From: an uncultured Candidatus Melainabacteria bacterium
Lineage (GTDB): Bacteria > Cyanobacteriota > Vampirovibrionia > Gastranaerophilales > Gastranaerophilaceae
Reading direction: 5' to 3'
DNA: 64,000 bases
Assembly (NCBI GenBank): GCA_934691935.1
Contig: CAKUTH010000009.1
Coordinates: 1 to 64,000, forward strand
The notes beneath the pieces were generated by a model. It ran no database searches. It saw only the letters and a program-made list of their open reading frames with translations, and was not told where the DNA came from. Positions 1 to 8,267 of this stretch are shown piece by piece. The position numbers and the translations under genes are program-made. The stretch's first letter is position 1. Each line of letters starts with the position of its first letter.

Positions 1-256
1 ATACCCATGACCTGTCTTCCTTTCGTCCTTGTTTCCTTATGTTTTGCATGACGACACATGTTTTCAAAAACTTTAATTTTTTGTTTTATTTTGTTAACAT
101 TCTGTAACATGTGGGGGTGAAAGGTGCATGAAATAAGGCGATAAGACGATGAGTCGTTAGGACGTTAAGTTCGTTACGTGAAACGTGAGAAGTGAAACGT
201 GAAAAAACCTTATCGCTCGCTTTGCTCGAAAATTTGTCATTGGAGTGTGTCATATT

Positions 257-282
257 CCCCCGCCCAAAATGAGGGGCGGGGG
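257..282. repeat. G+C-rich hairpin in intergenic DNA
   Basis: A perfect 9-bp inverted repeat, CCCCCGCCC and GGGCGGGGG, encloses an 8-base loop. It lies about 190 bases beyond the waaA stop and has no following T tract on either strand, so it does not look like a classical terminator. Its composition contrasts with the surrounding AT-rich DNA, and a shorter C/G hairpin (CTCCCC AAT GGGGGGAG) lies in the other repeat-rich gap near 19032. Confidence 0.5.
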
Positions 283-337
283 TTAGGGGGCGGGTGGACA
301 ATGTTATTGCGAGGAGCGGAAATTTAGCATCGTAAAC

Positions 338-420
338 TCTTACTAACTTACTTACGGACTTACTTCCTTACCTTGTTACGTAACGAACTTAGTGCCTTAG
401 TGCCCTAGTATCTTAGTGCC
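338..420 (-). repeat. Dispersed intergenic repeat, copy 1
   Basis: Read on the minus strand, this stretch is built of short units (ACTAAGATACTAGGGCACTA, then GTAAGGAAGTAAGTCCGTAA, then GTAAGTTAGTAAG). The same units occur in the same order at 18950-19026 on the plus strand. Copy 1 carries about ten extra bases around GTTACGTAACAAGG. The copies are 18.5 kb apart in opposite orientation and both sit in otherwise empty gaps. Confidence 0.75.
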
Positions 421-473
421 TTTGATTGCATCCAAAAATCCTCTATATTCATTAGAAAAATGGGCAAAAATCA

Positions 474-1703
474 TTATTTTAATATAGACTTCAAATGATT
501 GATAACAAATTCCAATGCGCCTTGCTGTTCTTCAAATATGGTCTTACAATCTGCGCATGCTTGTTTGTAAAATTCTTTGTCCGCAAGCAATTTGTGCATA
601 TAATCAGTCAATTCTGTCGGATTATTAACGATTTTACCAGCATTTGAGCGTGTTAAAAGCCAATATATATCTTTGAAATTATGGATAGAAGGACCTGAGA
701 TAGCGGGTTTTTCGTAAACGACGGCTTCCAAGGGATTATGACCGCCAGTTTTATTAAAACTTCCGCCAATAAACGCAAAGTCGCATATTTGATAAACTTT
801 ACTGAGTTCGCCAAGTGTATTTAATATAATAATATCATTTTTATCAAATTTGTCGCCATTTGAACGCAATCCATAAGGTAACCCCGTTTTTTCAACCAAT
901 GTTTTAACTTCATTTTCACAGGTCAAATGTCGCGGAGCAAGTAACAATTTTATATCAGGAAATTCTTTTTTAAGCTCTGAAAATGCTTTCAAAATGATTT
1001 CATCTTCACCTTTGTGAGTGCTACCAGCGACGATTATTCTTCCATCACCGAAATCAAATTCAGCAGGAACTTTTTTTACGTCAAATTTTAAGTTTTTCAT
1101 AACTTTTGTTATGTCTTTGTTTGCGCCGATTTGTATAAATTTTTCTCTATCTTGTTCACTTTGAGTAAATATTCCTGCGTAGTTTTTAAATAATTCTTTA
1201 AAAAACGGTTTTAAAAGTCTATAAGAACGGAATGTAGAGTCAGAAATTCTTCCGTTTATAACATAAAGCGGAATATTTCTCTTTTTGCAATACTGCGCAA
1301 ATGTTGGCCACAACTCAGTTTCTGCAATCAAAACTACACTTGGATTAATTTTGTTTAAAAACGATTTTACGCAAAAACTAATATCCAGCGGGAAATATGT
1401 AACAAAATCCGCAATATCACCGAATTTTTTCTTAGCTATTTCTTGACCAGTTTTTGTACCTGTTGTAATAACTAATTTACAATTTGGGAATGTTTCTTTC
1501 GTTTTTTTGATAAGATTTTCTAATGCAATAACCTCACCTACAGAAACTCCATGGTACATTATAACCTTTCCGCTCAAATCAGGTGTTTCGAATTTACCGA
1601 ATTTTTCAAGAGGAATTGCTTTACCCTTAGTCGATCTAATTAATGCATAAATAGGTAATATTGCCAAAAATATTAATGTTGAAAAAATTCTATATATAAA
1701 CAT
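474..1703 (-). CDS. waaA: 3-deoxy-D-manno-octulosonic acid (Kdo) transferase, GT30
   Basis: This enzyme transfers Kdo from CMP-Kdo onto lipid A precursor at the cytoplasmic face of the inner membrane. The 409-residue length is typical. Residues 1-22 form a membrane anchor, HGVSVGE at 51-57 holds the conserved region with the catalytic Glu, and the second Rossmann half carries GSTHKGEDE and then FIGGSFNKTGGHNPLEA near 320-335, the nucleotide-sugar site. It lies 21 bases downstream of the phosphoesterase on the same strand. There is no ribosome binding site; a TATAAT box (1710-1715) lies six bases before the ATG, which suggests a leaderless transcript in addition to any readthrough. It implies an LPS outer membrane. 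Confidence 0.93.
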   Translation of the reverse strand: MFIYRIFSTLIFLAILPIYALIRSTKGKAIPLEKFGKFETPDLSGKVIMYHGVSVGEVIALENLIKKTKETFPNCKLVITTGTKTGQEIAKKKFGDIADFVTYFPLDISFCVKSFLNKINPSVVLIAETELWPTFAQYCKKRNIPLYVINGRISDSTFRSYRLLKPFFKELFKNYAGIFTQSEQDREKFIQIGANKDITKVMKNLKFDVKKVPAEFDFGDGRIIVAGSTHKGEDEIILKAFSELKKEFPDIKLLLAPRHLTCENEVKTLVEKTGLPYGLRSNGDKFDKNDIIILNTLGELSKVYQICDFAFIGGSFNKTGGHNPLEAVVYEKPAISGPSIHNFKDIYWLLTRSNAGKIVNNPTELTDYMHKLLADKEFYKQACADCKTIFEEQQGALEFVINHLKSILK

Positions 1704-1724
1704 AATTTAATTATAGTATAAAAA

Positions 1725-2459
1725 CTAAGCATGCCTATTTGTTGGGTGCAAAATCATTTGAGCGAGTGTTTCACATCCATCAAAATTTCTTGACAGCATT
1801 ATCTTTGCACTTTTTTCTCTATCGTAATCAAGCAGTCTGTGTTCTATTGTAAAAGTTCCATTTTTAAAATCAACAACAACATAACATGCTTTTGCATCCT
1901 GTGTCATTGGACGTCCGACACTACCGACATTTACCACTGTCTTTTTGCTTTTTGTTTGATAACCACAAGGGACATGAGTGTGTCCGCAAAATATTAAACT
2001 TGCGTCGACACCAGCAATTATTTCTTCCAGTTTTTCAAGAGGCATGTCTGGCAAAATATCCTCATTGTTACGTCTAGGAGAGCCGTGAACCAGTAAAATT
2101 CTTACTCCTTCAATTTCAAGTTCTTTTTGGGAAGGAAGATTTTTGAGATAATTTTTTTCTTCATCATTCAAAATTTTTACATCGTCTTGCAAAGCGTTTG
2201 CCATAACAGGAAACTTTGCGCCCATATCTTCAATTATTTTTGGAGAAAATTCGCCGATAAATTTATCGGTGTTTCCTTGTATTACAGTCCAGTCAGCTTG
2301 TTTTCTGACAAAGTCAATCACTTTTGCTGGTTCAGGACCAGCAAGAGCCAAGTCACCAAGACACAAAACTTTTTCACAATTTTGCGCTCTAATATCGTCC
2401 ATAACAGTTTGTAATGCCTGAAAATTTGCGTGAATATCTGAAATAATTGCAACTCTCAT
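1725..2459 (-). CDS. YfcE/MJ0936-type metallophosphoesterase
   Basis: A calcineurin-like metallophosphoesterase of the small YfcE class, 244 residues; substrates of this class vary, and the true substrate cannot be read from sequence. The metal motifs are in order: SDIHANF at residues 7-13, CLGDLALAGP, QGNTDK, VHGSPR and CGHTHVP. I start at the ATG at 2459, because MRVAIISDIH is the canonical beginning and AAGGAG sits just upstream; a longer frame exists but adds a non-homologous leader crossing the ispG promoter area. It is divergent from ispG and followed by waaA. Confidence 0.85.
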   Translation of the reverse strand: MRVAIISDIHANFQALQTVMDDIRAQNCEKVLCLGDLALAGPEPAKVIDFVRKQADWTVIQGNTDKFIGEFSPKIIEDMGAKFPVMANALQDDVKILNDEEKNYLKNLPSQKELEIEGVRILLVHGSPRRNNEDILPDMPLEKLEEIIAGVDASLIFCGHTHVPCGYQTKSKKTVVNVGSVGRPMTQDAKACYVVVDFKNGTFTIEHRLLDYDREKSAKIMLSRNFDGCETLAQMILHPTNRHA

Positions 2460-2488
2460 ATTTTTCTCCTTTGTGTTATTATAATAAT

Positions 2489-3544
2489 ATGATAAAAAGA
2501 AGAAAATCAAAAGAAATTTCAATAGGAAATGTAAAAATCGGTAATAACGCACCAATTAGCGTTCAATCAATGTGCAACACAGATACAAGAGATGTAAAAG
2601 CTACATTGCATCAAATTTGTGAGATGGCTGATAGAGGTTGTGAACTGGTAAGACTGGCAGTTCTAAACCAAGATGCATCGGATGCAATAAAAGAGATTGT
2701 CGCAAAATCTCCTCTGCCATTGATTGCAGATATTCATTTTGACTATAAATTGGCGATAAAATGTATAAACAACGGTATAAATGCACTAAGATTGAACCCT
2801 GGAAACATTGGGAAACGAGAAAATGTTGAACAGGTCGTAAAACTTGCAAAACAACAACAAATTCCTATAAGAATAGGGGTAAATGCTGGTTCTTTGGAAA
2901 AAGATTTACAAGATAAAGATATTCCGTTGTCTGAAAAAATGGTTTTGAGTGCATTAGGACACATAAAAATCCTTGAAGATTTAGATTTTGATTTAATAAA
3001 AGTTTCTCTAAAATCTTCCGATGTTTTGACGACTATTGAAGCCTATCGTTCAATTGCCGAAAAAATCCCGTACCCATTACATTTGGGTGTAACTGAAGCA
3101 GGGACTATGCGTGGCGGTTTAATAAAATCTTCTGTAGGTTTGGGAACGCTTTTGGCAGAAGGTATCGGTGATACAATCAGAGTTTCTCTAACAGAAAATC
3201 CTGTAGAAGAAGTCAGTGCTGGTTTTGATATTTTAAAAAGTCTAGGTTTGAGAGAAAGAGGGGTAAATTTTGTATCTTGCCCTACTTGTGGAAGAACTCA
3301 AATTGATTTAATCGGACTTGCAAAACAGGTGGAAGAAAGATTTAAAAACTTTGACAAACCTATTACAATTGCAACTATGGGTTGTGCTGTAAATGGCCCA
3401 GGAGAGGCTAAGCACGCAGATTTTGGCATAGCTGGCGGAGTTGGAGAAGGTATTGTGTTTAAAAAAGGTGAAATTATTGCCAAAGTACCTGAAAACCAAC
3501 TGCTTGAAAAGTTAGAAGAAATTATAAGAAAATCATACGAATAA
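2489..3544 (+). CDS. ispG: 4-hydroxy-3-methylbut-2-enyl diphosphate synthase (flavodoxin/ferredoxin)
   Basis: IspG (GcpE) reduces methylerythritol cyclodiphosphate in the DOXP pathway of isoprenoid synthesis. At 351 residues it is the compact bacterial form, with a TIM barrel followed by the 4Fe-4S domain: Cys264 and Cys267 in CPTCGR, Cys299 and Glu306 in GCAVNGPGE. The start at MIKRRKSKEISIGN matches the family; a longer frame from 2447 overlaps the divergent phosphoesterase start. No clear ribosome binding site precedes the ATG; TATAAT at 2480-2485 lies only three bases before it, so the true start arrangement is uncertain. Confidence 0.93.
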   Translation: MIKRRKSKEISIGNVKIGNNAPISVQSMCNTDTRDVKATLHQICEMADRGCELVRLAVLNQDASDAIKEIVAKSPLPLIADIHFDYKLAIKCINNGINALRLNPGNIGKRENVEQVVKLAKQQQIPIRIGVNAGSLEKDLQDKDIPLSEKMVLSALGHIKILEDLDFDLIKVSLKSSDVLTTIEAYRSIAEKIPYPLHLGVTEAGTMRGGLIKSSVGLGTLLAEGIGDTIRVSLTENPVEEVSAGFDILKSLGLRERGVNFVSCPTCGRTQIDLIGLAKQVEERFKNFDKPITIATMGCAVNGPGEAKHADFGIAGGVGEGIVFKKGEIIAKVPENQLLEKLEEIIRKSYE

Positions 3545-3580
3545 TATATGCGCAATTTGTGTAAAGAATTTATAATAACT

Positions 3581-3609
3581 TTGTAACTACTGAAAAATTG
3601 TATTATAAT
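3581..3609 (+). promoter_or_regulatory. Sigma-70-type promoter of the exported-protein operon
   Basis: TTGTAA at 3581-3586 and a perfect TATAAT at 3604-3609 are separated by exactly 17 bases. The predicted start near 3616 leaves a very short leader into GAGGTGG at 3616-3622, the ribosome binding site of the small exported protein at 3625. Confidence 0.75.
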
Positions 3610-3624
3610 AACACTGAGGTGGAA

Positions 3625-3945
3625 ATGAATAAGAAATTTTTAATTACAGGTTTATTAATATTGTTCGCAATTCCTTCGTTTGCAGAAGTAACTATCGAAG
3701 ATACGCACAATTCTGATTTTTTACGCAATTCAGGGTATTCTGACCCGATTATAAAAGCAACTCAAAAACAAGTTGCTATTGATAATGCAGAGGAATATGA
3801 ACTTGCACCTGTAGAATACAGAAAGAATAGTTGCGGTTTTATAAAAGGTTTGAAACGAGTGTTTATATATATAGATCCAGCATTGGATGATAATACTTTT
3901 ATGAATCGTAATATTACAACTACTCCTAAATTTAATGATATGTAG
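3625..3945 (+). CDS. Small exported protein of unknown function
   Basis: A 106-residue protein that I do not recognise. It begins with a clear signal peptide (MNKK, then a hydrophobic core LITGLLILFAIPS, then a likely cleavage after SFA near residue 19). The mature part is about 87 residues, mostly polar, with one Cys in KNSCGF. The start at 3625 is fixed by GAGGTGG three bases upstream and by the signal peptide. It is the first gene of a three-gene operon with an exported TPR protein and a GHL10 glycosidase-like protein, and overlaps the next gene by 11 bases, so all three products probably act in the periplasm or at the surface. Confidence 0.7.
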   Translation: MNKKFLITGLLILFAIPSFAEVTIEDTHNSDFLRNSGYSDPIIKATQKQVAIDNAEEYELAPVEYRKNSCGFIKGLKRVFIYIDPALDDNTFMNRNITTTPKFNDM

Positions 3946-4567
3946 ATTTTTACTCGTAGCAATAGCAATATTTTTTATATCAAACACCTCTTTTGCTATT
4001 CAATACGGCGCGATAGACCAGAATTCAATATTATTTGATTATAAAAAGCTGAATTTTTCTCAGATTAAACAAGAGGCAGATAGATATTTTGCGATGTCTG
4101 CAAAAAGTTCCGCGCCAGAAAGCCATAATTTATTTTTAAACAAAGCGTCAGAACAATATTACGTTTTGACAAAAGTTGATAATGCAAGAATTGAGCCATA
4201 CATTCAACTCGGCAGAATTTATGATGAAAAAAATAAAGAACCTATGGCGCATGAAAATTTTTGCAGAGCGTTAAATTTGAATTGTAAAGATGCTCGTGCT
4301 AATTTTTATTATGGAGAATTCTTTTTTAAACGCTGTGAGTACAAAAAAGCCCTTTATTATTACAATATAGCGTATAACAATGGCTATAAAAACCAGTATA
4401 TACTAAACTTAAGGCTTGCAACAATTTATGAGAAATTCGCAGATTTAAGTAACGCAAAAAAATTTTATGATGTATCATATTCTATGAAGCCATCAGATGA
4501 ACTTCGAGAAAAAATCAGTTCTATAAATGTTATAGATTACCAAAAATCTGAATATTACAGGGAGTAG
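3935..4567 (+). CDS. Exported TPR-repeat protein
   Basis: A 210-residue protein with a signal peptide (MICRFLLVAIAIFFISNTSFA, cleavage near residue 21). The rest is helical and matches tetratricopeptide spacing: residues about 90-125 (EPYIQLGRIYDEKNKEP), 125-155 (ANFYYGEFFFKRCEYKKAL) and 160-195 (LRLATIYEKFADLSNAKKFY). TPR folds mediate protein-protein contact, so a scaffold role is likely, but the partner is unknown. Its start overlaps the preceding gene by 11 bases and the glycosidase-like gene follows three bases after its stop, indicating translational coupling. Confidence 0.75.
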   Translation: MICRFLLVAIAIFFISNTSFAIQYGAIDQNSILFDYKKLNFSQIKQEADRYFAMSAKSSAPESHNLFLNKASEQYYVLTKVDNARIEPYIQLGRIYDEKNKEPMAHENFCRALNLNCKDARANFYYGEFFFKRCEYKKALYYYNIAYNNGYKNQYILNLRLATIYEKFADLSNAKKFYDVSYSMKPSDELREKISSINVIDYQKSEYYRE

Positions 4568-4570
4568 AGA

Positions 4571-6505
4571 ATGAAAAAAATTATAGCTTTGCTTGCAATT
4601 ATATTTATAACCAATTTGGCTTGCTCAGCAGATGAATTAGATAATGTACTAACAGCACGCAGAACAATAAAAACTCAACCGCTTAATGCTGTTAATGTAA
4701 ATCAAACAAATATCGAAGAAGGCATAAATCAAGATTTGCCAGAAGAAGAACTGTTACCAGTTTTTAAACCTTATCAACCTGCAAAAGATGAAGTTGTTTT
4801 TAGTTATACAAAAAATCTTATTAATGCAATTGACCCGACATCTCAAACAAATCGTGCTGGAAGTTACCTTCCAGGTGCGCGTGGTCAAAATCAACTTGTT
4901 ATTTATACACCTAATTATGGAACAAGAACTAATACGAATGAATTTGGTGCAGAGGCTGTTGTAGAAGATAATACAGTAACAGAACTTTCAGGTGCAGATT
5001 CTTACATACCACGCAACGGACTTGTAATAAGCGGGCATGGCAGAGCAAAAACTTGGATGAATTCAGCTATCAAGGTTGGCACAAAAATATATATAGATAG
5101 TTCATCAAATCTTATTTATACGTACACAACATCAGAAAGTTACATATTTGAATCAGAAAAGAAAATTTCTGAGGCTGAACAAATGCTAGAATACTACCGT
5201 TCAGCAAGCCCAAATTACAATTGGAAACTACCATACAGCTACATTAGCGATGCCAAAAGCTACTTGAGAAAAGCTAGCAAATCTCCTGAAGAAGTTCAAA
5301 AGTATTCGCAATTAGCAATAGAAGCGTCAAATGATGCTCTCAAAAGCGTTTTGCCATACAAAGATAATGAATTAAAAGGAGTATGGCTTAGACCTACAGA
5401 AAAAACAGAGGCTGATATTATAGCATCATTAGATAGACTAAAAAGTGCTGGAATAGATAATATCTTTTTGGAAACTTATTACCACGGAAAAACAATCTTC
5501 CCAAGCAAAACGATGGAAGCATACGGTTTTACTCCTCAATACGAACAGTTTGCAGGCATTGATCCACTTGCAATTTGGATTAGAGAAGCTCACAAGCGTG
5601 GAATAAAAGTCCATACTTGGTTTGAAACATTCTATGTAGGAAACCAAAATCCAGATTCAAATCCGCAAAGTATTCTTGCAATGAACCCTTCTTGGGGCAA
5701 TAAGATGAAAAAGGATGCTGATTTGACAACTCTTTCACGTTCGTCATCCGAACATAATGGATATTTCCTAGACCCATCAAATCCTTATGTACAAGACTTT
5801 TTAACTAAATTAGTAGAAGAAATCATTACACGCTACAAACCAGATGGAATAAATTTGGATTATATTAGATACCCAAATTGTATTAGCAATAGTGAAAATG
5901 CAAACTGGGGATATACAGAATTCGCACGAAACGATTTCTTTATGATTTATGGCGTTGATCCGATTAGTTTGAAGAAAACAGACCCACTTTGGCAAGATTG
6001 GAATAATTATCGCATAGAACAAGTTACAAATATGGTTAAAAAAGTTGGACAACTTGGTCGTCGTTATAATACTTATATTAGCGCGGTAATTTTCCCTGAC
6101 CGTTTGACAGCTTTGAGTGCAAAACAACAGGATTGGAAAACTTGGTCAACCAGAGGGTATTTGAATGGGTTGACTCCATTATTCTTGACCTGTGATTCCA
6201 AAACAGCTAACAAAATGATGCAAGATGTAATAAACGCAAAATCAGCATCTACCGACTTTTATGCTGGACTTTTTGTAACATTTATGGGTGGAAGTGACGA
6301 AGATTTAATCAGACAAATCCATGAGGCAAGAAAAGTCGATGCAAAAGGTGTAATTATATTTGACTATGCACACCTAAGTAATAAATATATAAATACTCTT
6401 TCAACAAGCGTGTTTGCATCTCATTCTCCAATAAAACAGAATTACGAAGATGTAAATCAACAATGCGACAAACGCAAAGGTTGGTGGATATTCGGAAAAG
6501 AATAG
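4571..6505 (+). CDS. Exported GHL10-type glycoside hydrolase-like protein
   Basis: A 644-residue protein with a signal peptide (MKKIIALLAIIFITNLACSA; the Cys at residue 18 might instead mark a lipoprotein). Residues 25-260 are lineage-specific and include a helical stretch. The C-terminal half, from ELKGVWLRPTEKTEADI near 265, is the GHL10 (DUF187) TIM barrel also found in YngK-like proteins: DNIFLETYYHGKTIFPS, HAWFETF-like HTWFETF, DGINLDYIRYPN and GVIIFDYAHLS. The family is proposed to act on cell-wall or exopolysaccharide; the substrate is not known. GGAG precedes the ATG and the gene ends a three-gene operon. Confidence 0.82.
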   Translation: MKKIIALLAIIFITNLACSADELDNVLTARRTIKTQPLNAVNVNQTNIEEGINQDLPEEELLPVFKPYQPAKDEVVFSYTKNLINAIDPTSQTNRAGSYLPGARGQNQLVIYTPNYGTRTNTNEFGAEAVVEDNTVTELSGADSYIPRNGLVISGHGRAKTWMNSAIKVGTKIYIDSSSNLIYTYTTSESYIFESEKKISEAEQMLEYYRSASPNYNWKLPYSYISDAKSYLRKASKSPEEVQKYSQLAIEASNDALKSVLPYKDNELKGVWLRPTEKTEADIIASLDRLKSAGIDNIFLETYYHGKTIFPSKTMEAYGFTPQYEQFAGIDPLAIWIREAHKRGIKVHTWFETFYVGNQNPDSNPQSILAMNPSWGNKMKKDADLTTLSRSSSEHNGYFLDPSNPYVQDFLTKLVEEIITRYKPDGINLDYIRYPNCISNSENANWGYTEFARNDFFMIYGVDPISLKKTDPLWQDWNNYRIEQVTNMVKKVGQLGRRYNTYISAVIFPDRLTALSAKQQDWKTWSTRGYLNGLTPLFLTCDSKTANKMMQDVINAKSASTDFYAGLFVTFMGGSDEDLIRQIHEARKVDAKGVIIFDYAHLSNKYINTLSTSVFASHSPIKQNYEDVNQQCDKRKGWWIFGKE

Positions 6506-6547
6506 AGCTTTAACTCAATTTGTTAAAACTTAAAATAAAGCAAAAAA

Positions 6548-6571
6548 AATAGACCGCATTTGCGGTCTATT
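6548..6571 (-). terminator. Rho-independent terminator overlapping a stop codon
   Basis: AATAGACCGC and GCGGTCTATT pair with a four-base loop. On the minus strand the stem is followed by eight T residues, so it serves the ribbon-helix-helix gene, whose stop codon (6567-6569) lies inside the stem. It also lies about 40 bases after the glycosidase-like gene and may act weakly in both directions. Confidence 0.85.
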
Positions 6572-6755
6572 CTAATAATGATTCCAATAATTCTGCATTT
6601 CGTGCGGATGCTGTCGACTCCCGAACTTTTTGCTTGTAAATGTAAGTTCTCAAAGCTTCTCTAATAAGCTCACTGCGTGAACGATTTTCACCATCCGCGA
6701 CTTGATCGATTCTCTGCAAAAATTCTTCGGGCATTGAAATTAGTACTCGTGCCAT
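6567..6755 (-). CDS. Ribbon-helix-helix (CopG/MetJ-type) DNA-binding protein
   Basis: A 62-residue protein: MARVLISMPEEFLQRID forms the beta strand plus first helix, and GENRSRSELIREALRTYI gives the helix-turn-helix of the RHH fold. Such proteins bind DNA as dimers of dimers and often repress their own operon or act as antitoxins. No toxin gene follows: the terminator sits on its stop codon. AAGGAG lies seven bases before the ATG. The 210-base gap to pyrH contains an inverted repeat (6883-6901) that could be an operator, though this is not shown. Confidence 0.85.
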   Translation of the reverse strand: MARVLISMPEEFLQRIDQVADGENRSRSELIREALRTYIYKQKVRESTASARNAELLESLLE

Positions 6756-6882
6756 ATATTCTCCTTTTCTCTTAATTTGAAAATCGTTTACTCTTATATA
6801 AAAACAAATTTATTTAAAAAAGTGCTAAATTTTATCTATAAAATATATACAAACCTCTAAAATGCACACACCAAGCCAGCTT

Positions 6883-6901
6883 TTAAGTTAACAAAACTTA
6901 A
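6883..6901. promoter_or_regulatory. Inverted repeat, possible operator
   Basis: TTAAGTT and AACTTAA flank a five-base spacer, twelve bases upstream of the -35 of the putative pyrH promoter and in the gap shared with the ribbon-helix-helix gene. AT-rich palindromes arise easily by chance in this genome, so this is tentative. Confidence 0.3.
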
Positions 6902-6912
6902 TAATTAAACTG

Positions 6913-6941
6913 TTGCTTTAAAATTTGATTTAATATATTAT
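6913..6941 (+). promoter_or_regulatory. Putative promoter of pyrH-frr-cdsA-rnc-rpe
   Basis: TTGCTT at 6913-6918 and TATTAT at 6936-6941 are 17 bases apart. The expected start near 6948 precedes the AAGGTG ribosome binding site at 6954-6959. Confidence 0.55.
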
Positions 6942-6965
6942 AAATGAAGAAAAAAGGTGTCCTAT

Positions 6966-7676
6966 ATGAAATACAAAAGAATTTTATTAAAAATAAGCGG
7001 TGAGGCTTTGTTGGGAGAACAACAGTTTGGGATTGATCAAAATCCTGTCAAAATGATTGCGGGAGAAATCCAAAAGGCTCGAGAACTCGGTGCTGAAATT
7101 GCTGTTGTTGTCGGTGGCGGTAATATCTTTAGAGGTATGAAAAATAGCGCGAAGTTAGGAATGGATCAAGCATCAGGTGACTATGTAGGCATGCTTGCTA
7201 CTGTTATGAACGCCATTGCACTTCAAAGTACCTTAAACCAAATGAATATTCCTTGCCGTGTACAAAGTGCGATTGCGATGAATCAGATTGCAGAACCTTA
7301 CATTAGGCATCGTGCAATCAGGCATTTAGAAAAAGGCAGAGTAGTGATATTTGCGGCAGGAACAGGTAATCCGTTCTTTACAACAGATACAGCGGCGGCA
7401 TTGAGAGCATCTGAAATTAACGCAGAAGCAATGCTAATGGCTAAAAACGGGGTTGACGGTGTTTATACAGACGACCCTAAAACAAATCCGCAAGCTAAAA
7501 AGTTAGATGAAATTAAATACGACGATATTATAATTAATGGACTAAAAGTTATGGATACATCAGCTTGTACATTATGTAAACAAAACAATATTCCAATAGT
7601 TGTATTTGACTTTGAAGCAAAAGATGCTATTACAGATATTCTAAATGGAAAAGAAATCGGAACATATATCAATTAA
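6966..7676 (+). CDS. pyrH: UMP kinase
   Basis: PyrH phosphorylates UMP to UDP with ATP; it is a hexameric cytoplasmic amino acid kinase-fold enzyme. The 236-residue length is standard. Visible are KRILLKISGEALLG at the N-terminus (phosphate loop), VVGGGNIFRG near 50, and FAAGTGNPFFTTDTAAALRA near 130 (UMP/ATP site). I start at ATG 6966, six bases after AAGGTG, rather than at an in-frame GTG nine bases earlier that overlaps that site. The order pyrH-frr is widely conserved in bacteria. Confidence 0.96.
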   Translation: MKYKRILLKISGEALLGEQQFGIDQNPVKMIAGEIQKARELGAEIAVVVGGGNIFRGMKNSAKLGMDQASGDYVGMLATVMNAIALQSTLNQMNIPCRVQSAIAMNQIAEPYIRHRAIRHLEKGRVVIFAAGTGNPFFTTDTAAALRASEINAEAMLMAKNGVDGVYTDDPKTNPQAKKLDEIKYDDIIINGLKVMDTSACTLCKQNNIPIVVFDFEAKDAITDILNGKEIGTYIN

Positions 7677-7700
7677 TTATTATTTGCGAAAGGATAAAAA

Positions 7701-8267
7701 ATGAGCGAAGCGTTAGAAGAATTATTTTTGTTTGGCGAAGAAAAAATGGAAAAAGCGATTACCCAACTTCACAGAGAATTTGGTTCAATCCGTTCAGGCA
7801 GAGCTAATCCAATGATTTTGGATAAAGTTCTTGTTGAATATTATGGAGCGCCAACTCCATTAAGACAGATGTCACAAGTTTCTGTTCAAGACGGTACAAC
7901 ACTTGTTATTACACCGTATGACAAATCAATTTTGAAAGAAATCGAAAAAGCGATTATCAAAGCTGAAATTGGCATTACACCTAATAGCGACGGTATTTGT
8001 ATCAGATTACCATTCCCGCCTTTAACAGAAGAAAGAAGACGTGAAACAGCAAAAGAAGTTAAAAAAATCGGTGAAGATTCAAAAATCGCCATCAGAAATG
8101 TTCGTCGTGACATGGTAGACGATTTGAAAAAACTTGAAAAAAGCGAAAATCTTCCAGAAGATGCAGTTAAAGATAATCAGGATAAAATCCAAAAATTAAC
8201 TGATAAATACACTGGTATTATTGACAAAACTGTTGCAGACAAAGAAAAAGAGGTTATGACTGTATAA
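7701..8267 (+). CDS. frr: Ribosome recycling factor
   Basis: RRF splits post-termination ribosomes together with EF-G. At 188 residues it matches the usual 185. Family hallmarks are EKAITQLHREFGSIRSGRANP near 17-36, VEYYGAPTPLRQ, and RRRETAKEVKKIGEDSKIAIRNVRRD near 112-137 in the long three-helix domain. AAAGGATAAAAA precedes the ATG, 24 bases after pyrH. Its TAA overlaps the cdsA ATG by one base. Confidence 0.97.
   Translation: MSEALEELFLFGEEKMEKAITQLHREFGSIRSGRANPMILDKVLVEYYGAPTPLRQMSQVSVQDGTTLVITPYDKSILKEIEKAIIKAEIGITPNSDGICIRLPFPPLTEERRRETAKEVKKIGEDSKIAIRNVRRDMVDDLKKLEKSENLPEDAVKDNQDKIQKLTDKYTGIIDKTVADKEKEVMTV

Larger units (their letters stand above)
1..473. other. Repeat-bearing intergenic region without a gene
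   Basis: I see no credible gene here. The stretch holds a G+C-rich hairpin (257-282), a short degenerate copy of a TTATTGCGAGG-type dispersed repeat (about 303-318), short imperfect tandem motifs around 131-215 (repeated GTGAAACGTGA-like units) and a longer repeat at 338-420 that recurs inverted at 18950-19026. The open frame on the minus strand at 86-301 is made of these repeats and is rejected as a gene. Confidence 0.75.

Noticed and set aside
86..301. Open frame of 71 residues on the minus strand
   Set aside because: It consists of intergenic repeat DNA (hairpin, GTGAAACGTGA units), has no ribosome binding site and no protein-like pattern.
6567..6755. Toxin-antitoxin pair with the ribbon-helix-helix protein as antitoxin
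   Set aside because: A terminator lies on its stop codon and no toxin-sized gene overlaps or follows it.
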